63,030 bases of DNA from assembly GCA_016190145.1 (NCBI GenBank), contig JACPRD010000032.1:1-63030 (forward strand). The letters are read 5' to 3'. Positions 39,885 through 49,872 of the stretch are shown in pieces. The stretch is from Planctomycetota bacterium. Its GTDB lineage: Bacteria > Planctomycetota > MHYJ01 > WSZJ01. A program made the position numbers and the translations under genes. A model generated the notes under the pieces. That model ran no database searches and had not been told where the DNA came from. It saw only the letters and a list, made by a program, of their open reading frames with translations. Numbering within the stretch: position 1 is the first letter of the stretch; every line of letters starts with the position of its first letter.

Positions 39885-42800
39885 ACTTTGAGAGCATCCT
39901 CATCGCCGCGAGAAGCTCGCGCACCTCGTCCGCCGCGGAGTCGTGCTCCCAGGCGACACCCTCGATCGCCTTCAGCGCCTCCACCGCCGCCTGCGCCGCT
40001 TCGCCTTCGTCGCCCATCGCGGCCTCGGCCTGGGCGAGGCCGGCGAACGCGAGGAAGGCGGGGACGGAGGGGGCGGGGTGGTCGCGGAACCAGCCGGCGG
40101 CGGCGCGAAGGGCCTCGCGAGCGCCGGGTTTCCGGCCAAGGCGCAGCAGGATGCGCCCGCGGAAGCTCCGGAGGCGGGCTTCGCCGAAGCGGTCGGCGAG
40201 CGTGCGGAAGATCTCCTCGGCGTCGGCCGCGTCGCGGAGGGCGTCGGGCGGTGCCCCACGGCGGTCGTGGGCGGCGGCGCGGGCCTCGAGGGCGAAGGCG
40301 AGGTGGACGCGGTCGTCGAGGACGCGCAGGAAGGACTCGGCCTCGGTGAGTTCGCGGACGGCGAGCTCCGGCTCGCCGAGAGCCGTGTGCGAGGCCGCCT
40401 GGTGGAGCTGGAGCGTGACGAGCTGCGAGCGGCGGCCCAGGTCGCGGTAGAGGGCGGCGGCGCGCGCGAAGCACACGAGGGCGCCCGGATGGTCGCCCGT
40501 CTGGGCGAGGACCGCGCCGCGATTGGCGATGTTGGTCGCCACGCCTCCGCGGCTCCCGAGCTCGCCCGAGTGCTCCTCCGCCTGGGTGAAGCACGCGAGC
40601 GCGTCTGCGAACTGGCCGAGCGTCGCGTGGGCGGCGCCCTTGTTGGCGACGACCGTGGCCAGACCGAGCGGGTACCCCGTCTGGCGGCAGAACGCCTCGG
40701 CCTCCGTGTAGACGGTGAGCGCCGCGGCGGGATCGCCCTGCCGCACCAGGAGCAGCCCGCGCGAGTTCATCACGTTCGCGGCCAGCGCCGGCGTCGCGCT
40801 TCGCCGGAACGCGGCCTCCGACTCCCCCAGCTCGCGGTACGCGTCCCGGTACTCGCCTCTCGCGCCGCGGTAGGACGCGCGCAGGCGGACCGCTTCCGCC
40901 CATTCCGCGTCCCCCGCGTGGGCGGCGGCGTTCTGCACGGCCCGTTCCGCGGCTGCGTTGGCGAGCGCGCCTTCGCCCCGCGTCCGCGCTGCCTCGGCGA
41001 GCGCCACGAGCAGCCGCGTCACGACCGGCGCGGGCACGCGCGCGGCGGCGTCGGGGCGGGCGTCGAGGGCGCGAAGCGAGCGTTCGAGGCGTGGGAACTG
41101 GGCGTCGGCCGGGCCGAACGTCGCAAGCGCGGACTCGGCCGCGAGAATCGCGCGCGCCGCGGTCTCGAGCTCCCGCGCCGCCGTCGCGGAATCCGCGGCC
41201 GCGCCCGGCGCGGCCCGCTCGAGCGCGCGGTCCTGCACCGAGAGCAGGTTCTCCAGCTCCGCCCCGAGCCTCTCGATGCACTCGCGCGGCCGCGGCCCGA
41301 GCCGCGCCGCCAGCGCGGCCTCGCCCATCGAAAGTGCCCACGCCCCGTGCCGCCGCTCGACCTCCTCCCGGTCCCCCCCCGCACCCCACTTCCGCTCCGC
41401 ATACTCCCGGAACAGCCGGTACTGCGAATACCGACGCCCGAACCGCGTCTCGCGCGCCTCGAGCAGGCTCCGCGCGCACAGCGCCTCCGCCGCCACGACC
41501 GACCCCTTCCCCACCACCGCCTCCGCCGCCGCCCCCGTGAATCCCCCGCGAAACACCGAGATCCGCTCGAAAACCCGCCGCTCCTCGGGTTCGAGCAGCT
41601 CGAAACTCCACTCGACCGCGCCCTCGAGCGTCTGCTGCCGAGGCGCCGCGTCCTGCCGCGTCGACTTGAGCAGCTGGAATTTCTGCCCCAGCTTCTTCAC
41701 CATCATCGCCGGCTGCATGATCTTCACGCGCGCCGCCGCGAGCTCGATCGCGAGCGGAATCCCCTCGAGCTCCGCGCAGATCTCCGCGATGTCGGCGGCG
41801 TTCGCCGGCGTCCCCGCGAAGTCGGGGCGGGCTTCGCGCGCGCGCTCGGCGAAGAGCCGGGCGGCGTCGGCGGGGGGAAGGGGCCCGAGGCGGAACTCGC
41901 GGACGCCTGCGAGGCCGACGGGGGCGCGGCTCGTCACGAGGAACCGCGCATGGGGGGCACGGGCGACCCAGCGGGCGAGCGCCGCGGGCGCGTCGGCGCC
42001 GAGGTGCTCGAACGTGTCGAGGAGGACGAGAAGCGGGGGCCTTCCCTCGAGGATCGCCGCGACCTGGCCGGCCGGATCCCCACTCTGCGCGAGCGGCGCG
42101 CCCAGCGCGAGCGCCACCGCGGCGCACGCGCCCGCCGCATCGCGCGCCCCCGCGAGGTCCGCAAACCAGCAGCCGCCCGGAAACTTCTCCAGGAGGTCGC
42201 TCGCGAGCCGCACGGCCAGACGCGTCTTCCCGATCCCCGGCGGCCCGAGAAGCGCCACGATCGGCTCTTCGCCCCCCGCCGGTCCTTCCAATTCCGCGAG
42301 CTCGCGCTCCCGCCCCACGAACGTCGTGGTCTGCGAGGGGAGGTTCGTGGGAAGGGCGGTCAGGGTGCGCAGGGGTGGGAAGCGGCGGGCGCGCTGGGAG
42401 GCGGGGAGGACCTGGAAGAGTGGTTCGGGGCGTTCGAGTCCCTTGAGGCGGTGTTCGCCGAGGGCGTGGACGACGGCGCCGGCGACGGCGGGGCCGGCGG
42501 CTTCGAGGGCCTGGAGGGAGAGAAGGGTCTGGCCGCCGTGGGCGGCGGCCATGATGCGCGCGGCGCGGTTGACGGGTGGGCCCAGGTAATCCGGGCGTCC
42601 GGTGGCGGCGTCGGTCTCGCAGAGGGGCTCGCCGAGGTGGATGCCGATCCGCACCGTGGGGCCCCCGTCGGCGAGGGCCTCCTGGAGTTCGAGGGCGAAC
42701 CGGACGGCGTCCGGGGTCGCGGCGAACGCCGCCATGAACGAGCCGCTGCCGGATTTGACTTCGAATCCGTCGCGGGCGGCGAGGCGTTCGCGCACGAGGC

Positions 42801-42912
42801 GGTCGTGCCGGTCGATGACGGCGGCCGCCTCGCCGCCGCGGCCCGACCAGATTTCGGCCGCGCCCTCGACCTCGGTGAAGACGAGCACGACGTGGCCTGT
42901 GGGAGCTTGCAT
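39883..42912 (-). CDS. STAND ATPase/TPR regulator with degenerate class III cyclase domain, copy 1
   Basis: A 1009-residue protein. Residues 1-170 are a class III nucleotidyl-cyclase fold, but the metal-binding positions differ: FTEVEG instead of FTDxEG, and KSGSGSFMAAF lacking the GDG Asp, so catalysis is doubtful; the Asn/Arg pair (VNRAARI) is kept. VGRERELAELE begins the STAND NTPase with Walker A GPPGIGKT (223-230), followed by a helical arm and many TPR units. These proteins are signal-dependent scaffolds. ATG 42912 is chosen over 43137, which would translate a repeat. The paralogue lies directly upstream. Confidence 0.85.
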   Translation of the reverse strand: MQAPTGHVVLVFTEVEGAAEIWSGRGGEAAAVIDRHDRLVRERLAARDGFEVKSGSGSFMAAFAATPDAVRFALELQEALADGGPTVRIGIHLGEPLCETDAATGRPDYLGPPVNRAARIMAAAHGGQTLLSLQALEAAGPAVAGAVVHALGEHRLKGLERPEPLFQVLPASQRARRFPPLRTLTALPTNLPSQTTTFVGRERELAELEGPAGGEEPIVALLGPPGIGKTRLAVRLASDLLEKFPGGCWFADLAGARDAAGACAAVALALGAPLAQSGDPAGQVAAILEGRPPLLVLLDTFEHLGADAPAALARWVARAPHARFLVTSRAPVGLAGVREFRLGPLPPADAARLFAERAREARPDFAGTPANAADIAEICAELEGIPLAIELAAARVKIMQPAMMVKKLGQKFQLLKSTRQDAAPRQQTLEGAVEWSFELLEPEERRVFERISVFRGGFTGAAAEAVVGKGSVVAAEALCARSLLEARETRFGRRYSQYRLFREYAERKWGAGGDREEVERRHGAWALSMGEAALAARLGPRPRECIERLGAELENLLSVQDRALERAAPGAAADSATAARELETAARAILAAESALATFGPADAQFPRLERSLRALDARPDAAARVPAPVVTRLLVALAEAARTRGEGALANAAAERAVQNAAAHAGDAEWAEAVRLRASYRGARGEYRDAYRELGESEAAFRRSATPALAANVMNSRGLLLVRQGDPAAALTVYTEAEAFCRQTGYPLGLATVVANKGAAHATLGQFADALACFTQAEEHSGELGSRGGVATNIANRGAVLAQTGDHPGALVCFARAAALYRDLGRRSQLVTLQLHQAASHTALGEPELAVRELTEAESFLRVLDDRVHLAFALEARAAAHDRRGAPPDALRDAADAEEIFRTLADRFGEARLRSFRGRILLRLGRKPGAREALRAAAGWFRDHPAPSVPAFLAFAGLAQAEAAMGDEGEAAQAAVEALKAIEGVAWEHDSAADEVRELLAAMRMLSK

Positions 42913-43017
42913 GGGTTCCGTGGGGGTCCGGGCGAATCGGGGCGCGGGGGGAGATGCTACCACCGGGCGCGGGGTTCGTGACTCGTTCACGTGCGGGATC
43001 GGAGAGTGAGACGGCCC

Positions 43018-43125
43018 AGGAGAGGGAGGAGAAGGAGGAGGAACGGCCTCAATCCGACGCCTCCTCCTGCTCCTCCGCCTTCTCCTCCACCTCAGCCGTT
43101 CCGCCAGCCCGGTCGGAAGTTTCCT
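43018..43125. repeat. GA/CT hairpin element, copy C (diverged)
   Basis: A purine arm GGGAGGAGAAGGAGGAGG, loop AACGGCCTC..., then a pyrimidine arm CTCCTCCTGCTCCTCCG and CAGCCGTTCCGCC. It matches the hairpin part of the elements at 2042 and 6833, but the long tail is lost. It lies in the 298-bp gap between the two STAND genes; a GTTCGTGACTCGTTCACG stretch at 42968-42985 resembles the words at 21707. Nothing else is seen in this gap. Confidence 0.65.
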
Positions 43126-43210
43126 GCCGCCCGCCACGCTCCATTCAAGACAGCCTGTTGTTTCGCCGATGTTCGCCCCGTATTCCCCTCCGAGGGAACA
43201 CGGTTGAATC

Positions 43211-46192
43211 TCACGCCTTTCCTGCGATCCGCCGTGCGGCGGGGAACAGATCCCTCATGTCCTCGTTCTTCGGCGTGAGCTCGGGCAGCAGGACATCGGC
43301 GAGCGCGCAGGCCTTCGCCGCCGCCTCGCGCGCGGCGCCGGCGTCGCCCAGCGCTTCCTCCGCCTGCGCCAGGATCGCGTACCACGCGAACCGGTAGATC
43401 GACGCGGCGCGGTCGGCCCAGGGCTCGGCGAGGACGGCGCGGATGGACTCGCGCGATTCCGCGGCGCGCCCGGCGGCGAGCAGCGTGCGCGCGCGGAGGG
43501 CGGCGACCTCGGAGAAGTTCAGCCATTCGCCCTCCTCCCGCAGGATCTCGCCGGCGACTTCGAGCCCGCGAAGGGCGGCGGCGAAGTCCCCCTGAAGCAG
43601 GAGCAGCCGGGCGCGGGACCTTTCGAGCGACTCGATCATCGGCCGGTTCCCCGCGGCCCGGAAGATCGCCTCCGCCCCGGCGTAGGCGCGCAGCGATCCC
43701 TCGAAATCGCCGGCCCGCCGAAGCGCCGTCGCCTCGCGCATCGCGCCGAACGCGACGTTCATCCGGCGCCCGAGGTCGCGATCGATCGCGGCGGCCCGGC
43801 GGAAGCACTCGAGCGCGCCGGCAGGATCGCCGCGCAGGGACAGGACGTCGCCGAGATTGCCCAGCTTGGTCGCGAGCCCCGAGAGGTTCTTCTGCCGCTC
43901 GTCGATCTCGATCGCCTGCCGGTAGCACGATTCGGAGCGCGCCACGAATCCCGCGTCGTACAGCGTGTTGCCCAGCGCGTTCAGCGCCCCCGCAAGCGCG
44001 TCCTCCCTCCCCGTCTCGCGCGCCAGCGCGAGCGCCTCTTCCCCGATCGCGATCGCCCCCGCGGAGTCCAGCTCGCTCATGAGGCGCACCGTCTTGAGGT
44101 GGAGGACGTTGACAAGCCTCGATTTCAGGCCCAGCTCGCGGCTGACCTCCTCGCACTCGTCCAGCACCGCCCGGTGCTCGCGGGACTTTCCCTGGGAGCC
44201 CAGGATGAAGGCCAGTTCCCAGAGCGTGTCGGCATAGAATCCGGAGCGGCCGAGCGGGCTCGCGAGCTCCACCGCGCGCCGGCCCTCCTTCTCCGAACGC
44301 TCCCAGTCTCCCAGCGCCCTGTGGACGCGCCCGAGCCCGTAGTACAGGGTCGCGCGAAGCAACGGCGGCGCCTTTCCGGGAAGCGCGGGATCCGCCTCGA
44401 GCGCCTGCAGGGCCCGCTCCAGCCGCGCCGCTCCTTCGGCGAGCGGACCGCGCCACGAAACGGCATGAACGGTCGCCGTCGCCGCCAGCGCCGCCGCGAT
44501 CACCCCCTCTCCGCCGCGCGCGAGCCCCCGGTCCTGGATCGCGAAGAAGTTTTCCAGATCCGGATGGATCCGGTCGTGAGTATCGGCGAAGCGCGACCCG
44601 GCCCGCTCGAGGCCGTCCGCCATCTCCAGGTAATACGCCTCGTGCCGCGCCTCCGCGGCGCGCGCTCCGGCGTCACCATCCGCCTCCGCGAGCTTTCTCT
44701 CCGCGAATTCGTGAAGCGGCCGGTAGAACCCGTACCTCCTCCCCGCCGCCGTCTCGAAACCGCGCAGCAGACTCTTCCCGCAGAGCGACTCCGCCGCCGC
44801 ATCCCCCGGCGGCTCGCCGGGCTCGCCCGCGAGGTCGATCACCGCGGCGGCGGCGGCGGGCGTGAATCCCCCGCGGAACACCGAGGCCTGGCGGAACGCC
44901 GCGCGCTCCCAGCCGGCCAGCATCTCGTAGCTCCACTCGATCGCGCCCGAGAGCGTCTGCTGCCGCCGCGCCGCGTCCTGCCGCGCGGACCTCAGCAGCT
45001 GGAATTTCTGTCCGAGCTTCCGCAGCAGCTCCGCCGGCTGCAGGATCCGCGCGCGCGACGCCGCCAGCTCGATCGCCAGCGGAATCCCCTCCAGGTCCGC
45101 GCAGATCGCCGCCACGTCCCGCACGTTCGCGTCCGTCAGCGCGAATCCCGGACGGGCTTCCGCCGCCCTCTCCACGAACAGACGGACGGCGTCGGACCGC
45201 AGGGCTTCCGCCGCGCTGGCGGCGGCCGGCGCGACGGGAAGGGGCTCGAGCACGAGTTCGCGTTCGCCGGGCAGGCCCGTCCGCGCGCGGCTCGTGAGGA
45301 GGAACCGCGCGTGAGGCGCCTGCGCCGCCCAGAAACCCACCGTCGCCCCCGCGTGCGCGACGGCGCGCTCGAAAGTGTCGAGTATCAGGAGAAGGGGCCG
45401 CCGGTTCTCCAGGGCGTCGCCGACCTCGCCGACGGGATCGGCGTGTCCGCCGCCGGGAAGCCCGAGCGCCGCAGCCACCACCGCCCCGACCGCCCCCGCG
45501 TCCGCCGCTTCCGAAAGATCCGCAAACCAGACCCCGCCCGGAAACCGCTCGAGGTGCTCCGCTCCGGTCCGGACGGCGAGGCGTGTCTTTCCCGTCCCGG
45601 CCGGGCCGGTGAGCACCACGACGCGCGCGGCGGGGTCGGCAAGCAGTCCGTCGAGCGCCTTGAGCTCGGGCTCGCGGCCAACGAAGCTGGCGGTCTGTGT
45701 GGGGAGATTCGTGGGAAGGGTCGTCAGGGCGCGCAGAGGCGGGAACGCTCGGGCGTCGCCGCCGGGCGGCAGGGCGAGGAACACCTGCTCGGGTTTTTCG
45801 AGCCCGCGCAGGCGGTGGTCCCCGAGATCGACGAATCCGGCGTGCTGCAACAGCGGGCGGGCGGCGGCGGCGGACAGGAGAGTCTGCCCGGGATGCCCGG
45901 CGGCGGCGAGGCGCGAGGCGAGGTTCACCACGGGGCCGAAGTAATCCATCCGTCCGCTCCGCGGGTCCGGAACGCAGATGGGCTCGCCGGAGTGAATTCC
46001 AACGCGCAGCGCGCCGGCCCGCTGCGCCGCGAGCGACCAGGCGACGGCCCCGCCCGCGTCCGGAAACGCGAGCATGACGCCGCCCTCGACCTGCTTCACC
46101 TCGTACCCGCCGCCCGCGGCTCCGGGAACCGCTCCTGACCCGTCGCCCGCGAGGGCGAAGACGATCGTCACATTTCCGGCGGGCGGATGCAT
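43211..46192 (-). CDS. STAND ATPase/TPR regulator with degenerate class III cyclase domain, copy 2
   Basis: A 993-residue paralogue of the gene downstream. The cyclase-like domain (1-140) is further decayed: the first metal site reads VFALAGDG and the second QVEGGVMLAF, with neither Asp, while GIHSGEP and VVNLASRL remain. The STAND NTPase follows (VGREPELKALDG, Walker A GPAGTGKT at 196-203, LILDTFERAV), then TPR units (GDPAGALECFRRAAAIDRDL). ATG 46192 aligns with the paralogue's start. It follows the flippase stop by 17 bp, so it may be co-transcribed with the glycan cluster. Confidence 0.85.
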   Translation of the reverse strand: MHPPAGNVTIVFALAGDGSGAVPGAAGGGYEVKQVEGGVMLAFPDAGGAVAWSLAAQRAGALRVGIHSGEPICVPDPRSGRMDYFGPVVNLASRLAAAGHPGQTLLSAAAARPLLQHAGFVDLGDHRLRGLEKPEQVFLALPPGGDARAFPPLRALTTLPTNLPTQTASFVGREPELKALDGLLADPAARVVVLTGPAGTGKTRLAVRTGAEHLERFPGGVWFADLSEAADAGAVGAVVAAALGLPGGGHADPVGEVGDALENRRPLLLILDTFERAVAHAGATVGFWAAQAPHARFLLTSRARTGLPGERELVLEPLPVAPAAASAAEALRSDAVRLFVERAAEARPGFALTDANVRDVAAICADLEGIPLAIELAASRARILQPAELLRKLGQKFQLLRSARQDAARRQQTLSGAIEWSYEMLAGWERAAFRQASVFRGGFTPAAAAAVIDLAGEPGEPPGDAAAESLCGKSLLRGFETAAGRRYGFYRPLHEFAERKLAEADGDAGARAAEARHEAYYLEMADGLERAGSRFADTHDRIHPDLENFFAIQDRGLARGGEGVIAAALAATATVHAVSWRGPLAEGAARLERALQALEADPALPGKAPPLLRATLYYGLGRVHRALGDWERSEKEGRRAVELASPLGRSGFYADTLWELAFILGSQGKSREHRAVLDECEEVSRELGLKSRLVNVLHLKTVRLMSELDSAGAIAIGEEALALARETGREDALAGALNALGNTLYDAGFVARSESCYRQAIEIDERQKNLSGLATKLGNLGDVLSLRGDPAGALECFRRAAAIDRDLGRRMNVAFGAMREATALRRAGDFEGSLRAYAGAEAIFRAAGNRPMIESLERSRARLLLLQGDFAAALRGLEVAGEILREEGEWLNFSEVAALRARTLLAAGRAAESRESIRAVLAEPWADRAASIYRFAWYAILAQAEEALGDAGAAREAAAKACALADVLLPELTPKNEDMRDLFPAARRIAGKA

Positions 46193-46209
46193 GGGCCGCA
46201 GCATTCTAA

Positions 46210-47721
46210 CTACGGCGAGACGGGAGGGCCTGGCTCTTGTCCCGCCGGCGAGGACTCCTCTCCTCCCACCGGAGGGGGCACCTTGAGGAAGCTCCCATGC
46301 CTTCGCCAGAACAGCCAGAGAACGGGCAGCCAGGCAAGGGCAAGAACCGAGGCCTTTACGAGCGCCCCGACAATCGGATGGAGTCCGGTCGAATTGAATC
46401 GCATCCACGCTTCCCGGATACCGTAGTGACCGACCACTAACAGGAGGAACGGGATCGAGAGTTTCGCGAGGCGGATCGGCACATCCGCCGCGCGGCTCGA
46501 AATCGCGCAGAACGACTGGACGATGGACACCAGGTTGCAGACCGCGACGCCGCTGGCGGTGATCCCGGCTGCCGCCGTAAGTGTCATCCGGTCCCGCCAC
46601 AGCCACATTCCTGCGGCGATCAGGCCGATGCCCAGCACATAACCCGAGATCGCCGACTTCCACCGGTTCGTCCCCAGGAGGTGTTTCCAGCAGATCATCC
46701 CGACCGCGGGCCAGTAGGCTCCTATGAACAGGATCGACATCGCTTCCGCGCTGGCCGCAAATTTCGGATATGCAACGCGGACCAGTTCGGGCACGAGCAC
46801 AGCCGCCACGGAGATGAGGACGGCCATCGCGTGTCCCATGAAGAGCGCCGGAATCGTGACGCTCGATGCCAGCTCGCGTTCATCCGAGACGCGCCCGAGC
46901 TTCGACATCAGATTTGGCAGGTAAACCCGGCCGACCGCCTGCGGGAGTCCGAGGAAATACCGATTGAATTTCAGCGCGAAGAAATACAGCCCAAGCAACT
47001 CAGCCGTCACGATGGGCTTGAGCATCACGCGACCGATCGCACCGTAGGCCGAGTCCACAAGCCCGACAATGAACGTCGGCAAGCCTATCGCCAGCACGGT
47101 TTTCAGCGCCACCCCGGGCATCCGCAGCCGGAATCCTGTGCCCAGAATGCGCGCGTAGATCGCCGCACAGCAGATGCCCACGATCGCATTCGATAGGAAG
47201 TACCCGACCACGCCCAACAGCCAGAGGCAAAGCAGCAGCGTCGGAATCGGAAGCAGCGCCACGACCATCGTCAGCACGGAATCCGTCTTGAACCGCTTCT
47301 CCCCCTTCATCACGCTCTGGAAGACGCTGCCCAGCGTCCACGCGACCGTGCCGATGCAGCCGAGGAACAGGCAGAGTTGGAACTCCCCATCACGGTGGTA
47401 CCCCCACCGGGCCAGCGCAGCAGGAACCAGCAGGACGGGAATTGCACCCAGGAGCGTTATCGTCCAGACGGTATCCCTCACATCGGCGACACCCTGCTCG
47501 TCGCCCGCCGCGCGAAGGAGCGGAATCTCGCGCATGACCGAGAAGTGCGATCCCAGCGGGTAGTGCTTGAGCATCTCGGTGATGTAGTCGATGACGGCGA
47601 GAATCGCGTAGGCGGCAGGATTGAGGAAAAGCGGCGTCACAAGCCCGAGCGGAAGACCCGCCAGAAGCGTGAAGTAGTTGCTCCCCGCCACCCAGAGGAT
47701 GTCGCGGACAAAGCGTCTCAT
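46210..47721 (-). CDS. Polysaccharide flippase (Wzx-like, MOP superfamily)
   Basis: A 503-residue membrane protein with about 12-14 hydrophobic helices and the usual repeated bundle of MOP-type exporters (VTPLFLNPAAYAILAVIDYI, LPTFIVGLVDSAYGAIGRVM). Such proteins flip lipid-linked glycans across the inner membrane. ATG 47721 (MRRFVRDILWVAGSNYFTLL) matches the family's N-terminus better than the longer start at 47799, which would overlap the preceding gene. It is the last transport gene of the surface-glycan cluster, 49 bp after a glycosyltransferase. Confidence 0.85.
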   Translation of the reverse strand: MRRFVRDILWVAGSNYFTLLAGLPLGLVTPLFLNPAAYAILAVIDYITEMLKHYPLGSHFSVMREIPLLRAAGDEQGVADVRDTVWTITLLGAIPVLLVPAALARWGYHRDGEFQLCLFLGCIGTVAWTLGSVFQSVMKGEKRFKTDSVLTMVVALLPIPTLLLCLWLLGVVGYFLSNAIVGICCAAIYARILGTGFRLRMPGVALKTVLAIGLPTFIVGLVDSAYGAIGRVMLKPIVTAELLGLYFFALKFNRYFLGLPQAVGRVYLPNLMSKLGRVSDERELASSVTIPALFMGHAMAVLISVAAVLVPELVRVAYPKFAASAEAMSILFIGAYWPAVGMICWKHLLGTNRWKSAISGYVLGIGLIAAGMWLWRDRMTLTAAAGITASGVAVCNLVSIVQSFCAISSRAADVPIRLAKLSIPFLLLVVGHYGIREAWMRFNSTGLHPIVGALVKASVLALAWLPVLWLFWRRHGSFLKVPPPVGGEESSPAGQEPGPPVSP

Positions 47722-47770
47722 CGCCACGGAATCGTCTCCCGCGGTGCGGAGTTCGGCGCGCGCATCGGAT

Positions 47771-49150
47771 TCAGAATTTCGTGATCCCCCCGGGGCCATC
47801 GTGCACGAACGAGGCGAGAGCCCGTCCCATCCGCTCCGCCGCCCCTCCCACGGTGCCGCAGAGAGCCTTCACGACCCGTGCCCGCGCCTCCCGGTCCCGT
47901 CCGGGATCCGCCAGGCAGGCTTTCGTGAGCAGAATGAGGTCCTTCCGCGAATAGGCGACCGGAATCCCGCAGTCCGGGACCCGCTTGTAGTGGCTGTACA
48001 GGTAGTACCGGGCCGCGCTGTCCAGCACGTCCTTCTTCCGGTCCCCGTCGTATCCGATGTTGAAGACCGGCCTGTCCGCGATGCAGGCTTCGATCGTGAT
48101 CGTGGAGCAGACGTTCATGGAGACGTCGCCGGCGCGAAGCGTGTCGGCCAGGTGATCCAGGTCGGCGCGATTCGCATCCCAGTCCTTGCCCTTTGAATGC
48201 TGAGGCTTGTCGATCACGATCCCCGGCCGCCCCCTCCACCGGTCCCACTGCTCGCGCCCGTCCCTCGGATGCAGGCGCACAAAAATCGGGAGACAGTCGC
48301 CGAATTCCCCGGCTTCGTTGGCCCGCACGAGATGGTCGAAGCACTCGTACTCCTCGGGATGCACTCTCGCACCGGCCCCGCAGTAGCAGATCAGTTTCTT
48401 CGACGGATCCAACCCGTGCCGCCGCATGAACTCGTCGCGGGGTGTCCGGCCAGGCTCCACCCAGTGGTCGAAATGCGGTACGCCCGTGACCGCAACCCGA
48501 TCGAGGGGAAAACCGTGAGTTTCATGGGCCTCCCTCGCCATGTCGTCGTTCCAGACGACCAGCGCATCCGGCCGCACCTGTACCGTCCCTTTCGAGCTGA
48601 CATTGTCCCAGGACGCGACGATGGAAGCGCACGGTACCCGTCGTTTTCTCGCCCACTTGATGACGGGCAGGTCGGTCCAGTCAAACAGCGGCGTGGTGAT
48701 GACCGCGTCGGGTTTCCACTTGTCGAATACCCTTCCCCATCGCGGGTCCAGCGGCATGAGGGGCTCGGCGGTCCGGACCGTCTCGTAAAACAGCGGCAGG
48801 ACGCGTGCTGCGCACCGCACGGTTCCCCAGAACGCCCGCTTCACGGGATGTTCCCTGTTCTCATACGAAGCGAGCCTGCTGGCCATCTTGTCGAGGGTGT
48901 GTTCCGGGAATCGGGCGGCGTAGGCGACGTTGAGAGCGCGCCTGTAGGTGCCCTCAAGGCGGCCGGGGAGATAGGGCTCGTAGTATTCGAGATCGAGGTG
49001 AGCGAATTCCTTCTGGAACTCCGGTTCGGTGGCTTTCGGTGTGAGGATGACGGGTCGAACGCCGCCGGCGCGAAGGGTATCGACCACGGGTGTCCGCATG
49101 AGGGAGCGGACGTCCCAGCCGCGGGGCACGGTCAGGAGCGCTGTCTTCAT
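47771..49150 (-). CDS. CDP-glycerol glycerophosphotransferase/polysialyltransferase-like glycosyltransferase
   Basis: A 459-residue predicted cytoplasmic protein with a two-domain GT-B-like layout: N-terminal part to ~220 (DAVITTPLFDWTDLPVIKWA), C-terminal part with CYCGAGARVHPEEYECFDHL, FVRLHPRDG and SMNVCSTITIEACIADRPVF. The HPRDG and S-T-x-x-x-E patterns resemble CDP-glycerol glycerophosphotransferases and the related sialic-acid/LOS glycosyltransferases. The ATG overlaps the neuA-like stop (ATGA), so it is coupled to the nonulosonate genes, and transfer of the activated nonulosonate is an attractive but unproven role. Confidence 0.7.
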   Translation of the reverse strand: MKTALLTVPRGWDVRSLMRTPVVDTLRAGGVRPVILTPKATEPEFQKEFAHLDLEYYEPYLPGRLEGTYRRALNVAYAARFPEHTLDKMASRLASYENREHPVKRAFWGTVRCAARVLPLFYETVRTAEPLMPLDPRWGRVFDKWKPDAVITTPLFDWTDLPVIKWARKRRVPCASIVASWDNVSSKGTVQVRPDALVVWNDDMAREAHETHGFPLDRVAVTGVPHFDHWVEPGRTPRDEFMRRHGLDPSKKLICYCGAGARVHPEEYECFDHLVRANEAGEFGDCLPIFVRLHPRDGREQWDRWRGRPGIVIDKPQHSKGKDWDANRADLDHLADTLRAGDVSMNVCSTITIEACIADRPVFNIGYDGDRKKDVLDSAARYYLYSHYKRVPDCGIPVAYSRKDLILLTKACLADPGRDREARARVVKALCGTVGGAAERMGRALASFVHDGPGGITKF

Positions 49151-49872
49151 TTCTGGACGCGATCTCCGGCACGAGACCGGAGGACGGCCTCGACCGTCTC
49201 GAAGTCCGCCAGGGTGTCGATGGACACCATGGGTTCGTCGATGACGAGCGCGGCGGACTGGCGACCCAGGATGGTCCTCTGCTCGATCAGGCATTCGCGC
49301 GTGAACGCATAGGCGGCGCCATTCCGGTGATAGACGGGAGCCAGTTGCTGGCGAGCGACGATCTCCGCGCCGCGCGGGTCGTACCAGTCCATTCGTCCGT
49401 CCGGGCCGATGGTCAGCTGCTTCAGCGGATGGTACTTGAGGTCGGTCCGCGACACAGTCCAGACCGCATCAAACCCGCCCTGCACCAGTTTCTCTACCGC
49501 GGCCGCCAGGTGCGCCGGCACGCGAAGCGGCGATGTCGGCTGGACCATCGCGACGATGTCGTATCGCACGGCGTCGATCCGCTCGGTTTCGAGCAAGGCA
49601 TGCTGGAGAACTTCCAGATCGCCGATCCTGTCACCCGAAAGCGGCTCCGGCCGTCTGAACGGCGCCGCGATCCCCGCCGCTTCGCAGGCGCACGCAATTT
49701 CCTCGTTGTCCGTCGAGACGACGGCGCGATCGAAAACCGCCGCTTCGCGAATTGCGTCCGCCGCGTGCGCGACCAGCGGTCTCCCCAGAAGTGACCGCAG
49801 ATTCTTGAGCGGCACCCCCTTCGACCCGCCACGCGCGGGAACGATCGCCAGGATCCTCCTGCCGTTCAGCAC
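49147..49872 (-). CDS. Acylneuraminate cytidylyltransferase (CMP-nonulosonate synthetase)
   Basis: A 241-residue nucleotidyltransferase. ILAIVPARGGSKGVPLKNLR, the CTP-binding motif of the NeuA/PseF/LegF family, is followed by VVSTDNEEIACACEAAG and VQPTSPLR, and it ends VSIDTLADFETVEAVL. It couples CTP to a nonulosonic acid (sialic, legionaminic, pseudaminic or KDN type); which sugar cannot be read from sequence alone. The gene overlaps the HAD gene upstream by 7 bp and the glycosyltransferase by 4 bp. Confidence 0.88.
   Translation of the reverse strand: MLNGRRILAIVPARGGSKGVPLKNLRSLLGRPLVAHAADAIREAAVFDRAVVSTDNEEIACACEAAGIAAPFRRPEPLSGDRIGDLEVLQHALLETERIDAVRYDIVAMVQPTSPLRVPAHLAAAVEKLVQGGFDAVWTVSRTDLKYHPLKQLTIGPDGRMDWYDPRGAEIVARQQLAPVYHRNGAAYAFTRECLIEQRTILGRQSAALVIDEPMVSIDTLADFETVEAVLRSRAGDRVQK

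Noticed and set aside
39943-42981. 1012-residue plus-strand open frame
   Set aside because: Antisense shadow of the first STAND gene, whose Walker and TPR motifs are clear.
43018-43137. N-terminal Arg-rich extension of the STAND protein (start at 43137)
   Set aside because: It translates the GA/CT hairpin; alignment with the paralogue places the start at 42912.
44099-46138. 679-residue plus-strand open frame
   Set aside because: Antisense shadow of the second STAND gene; no coherent domain.
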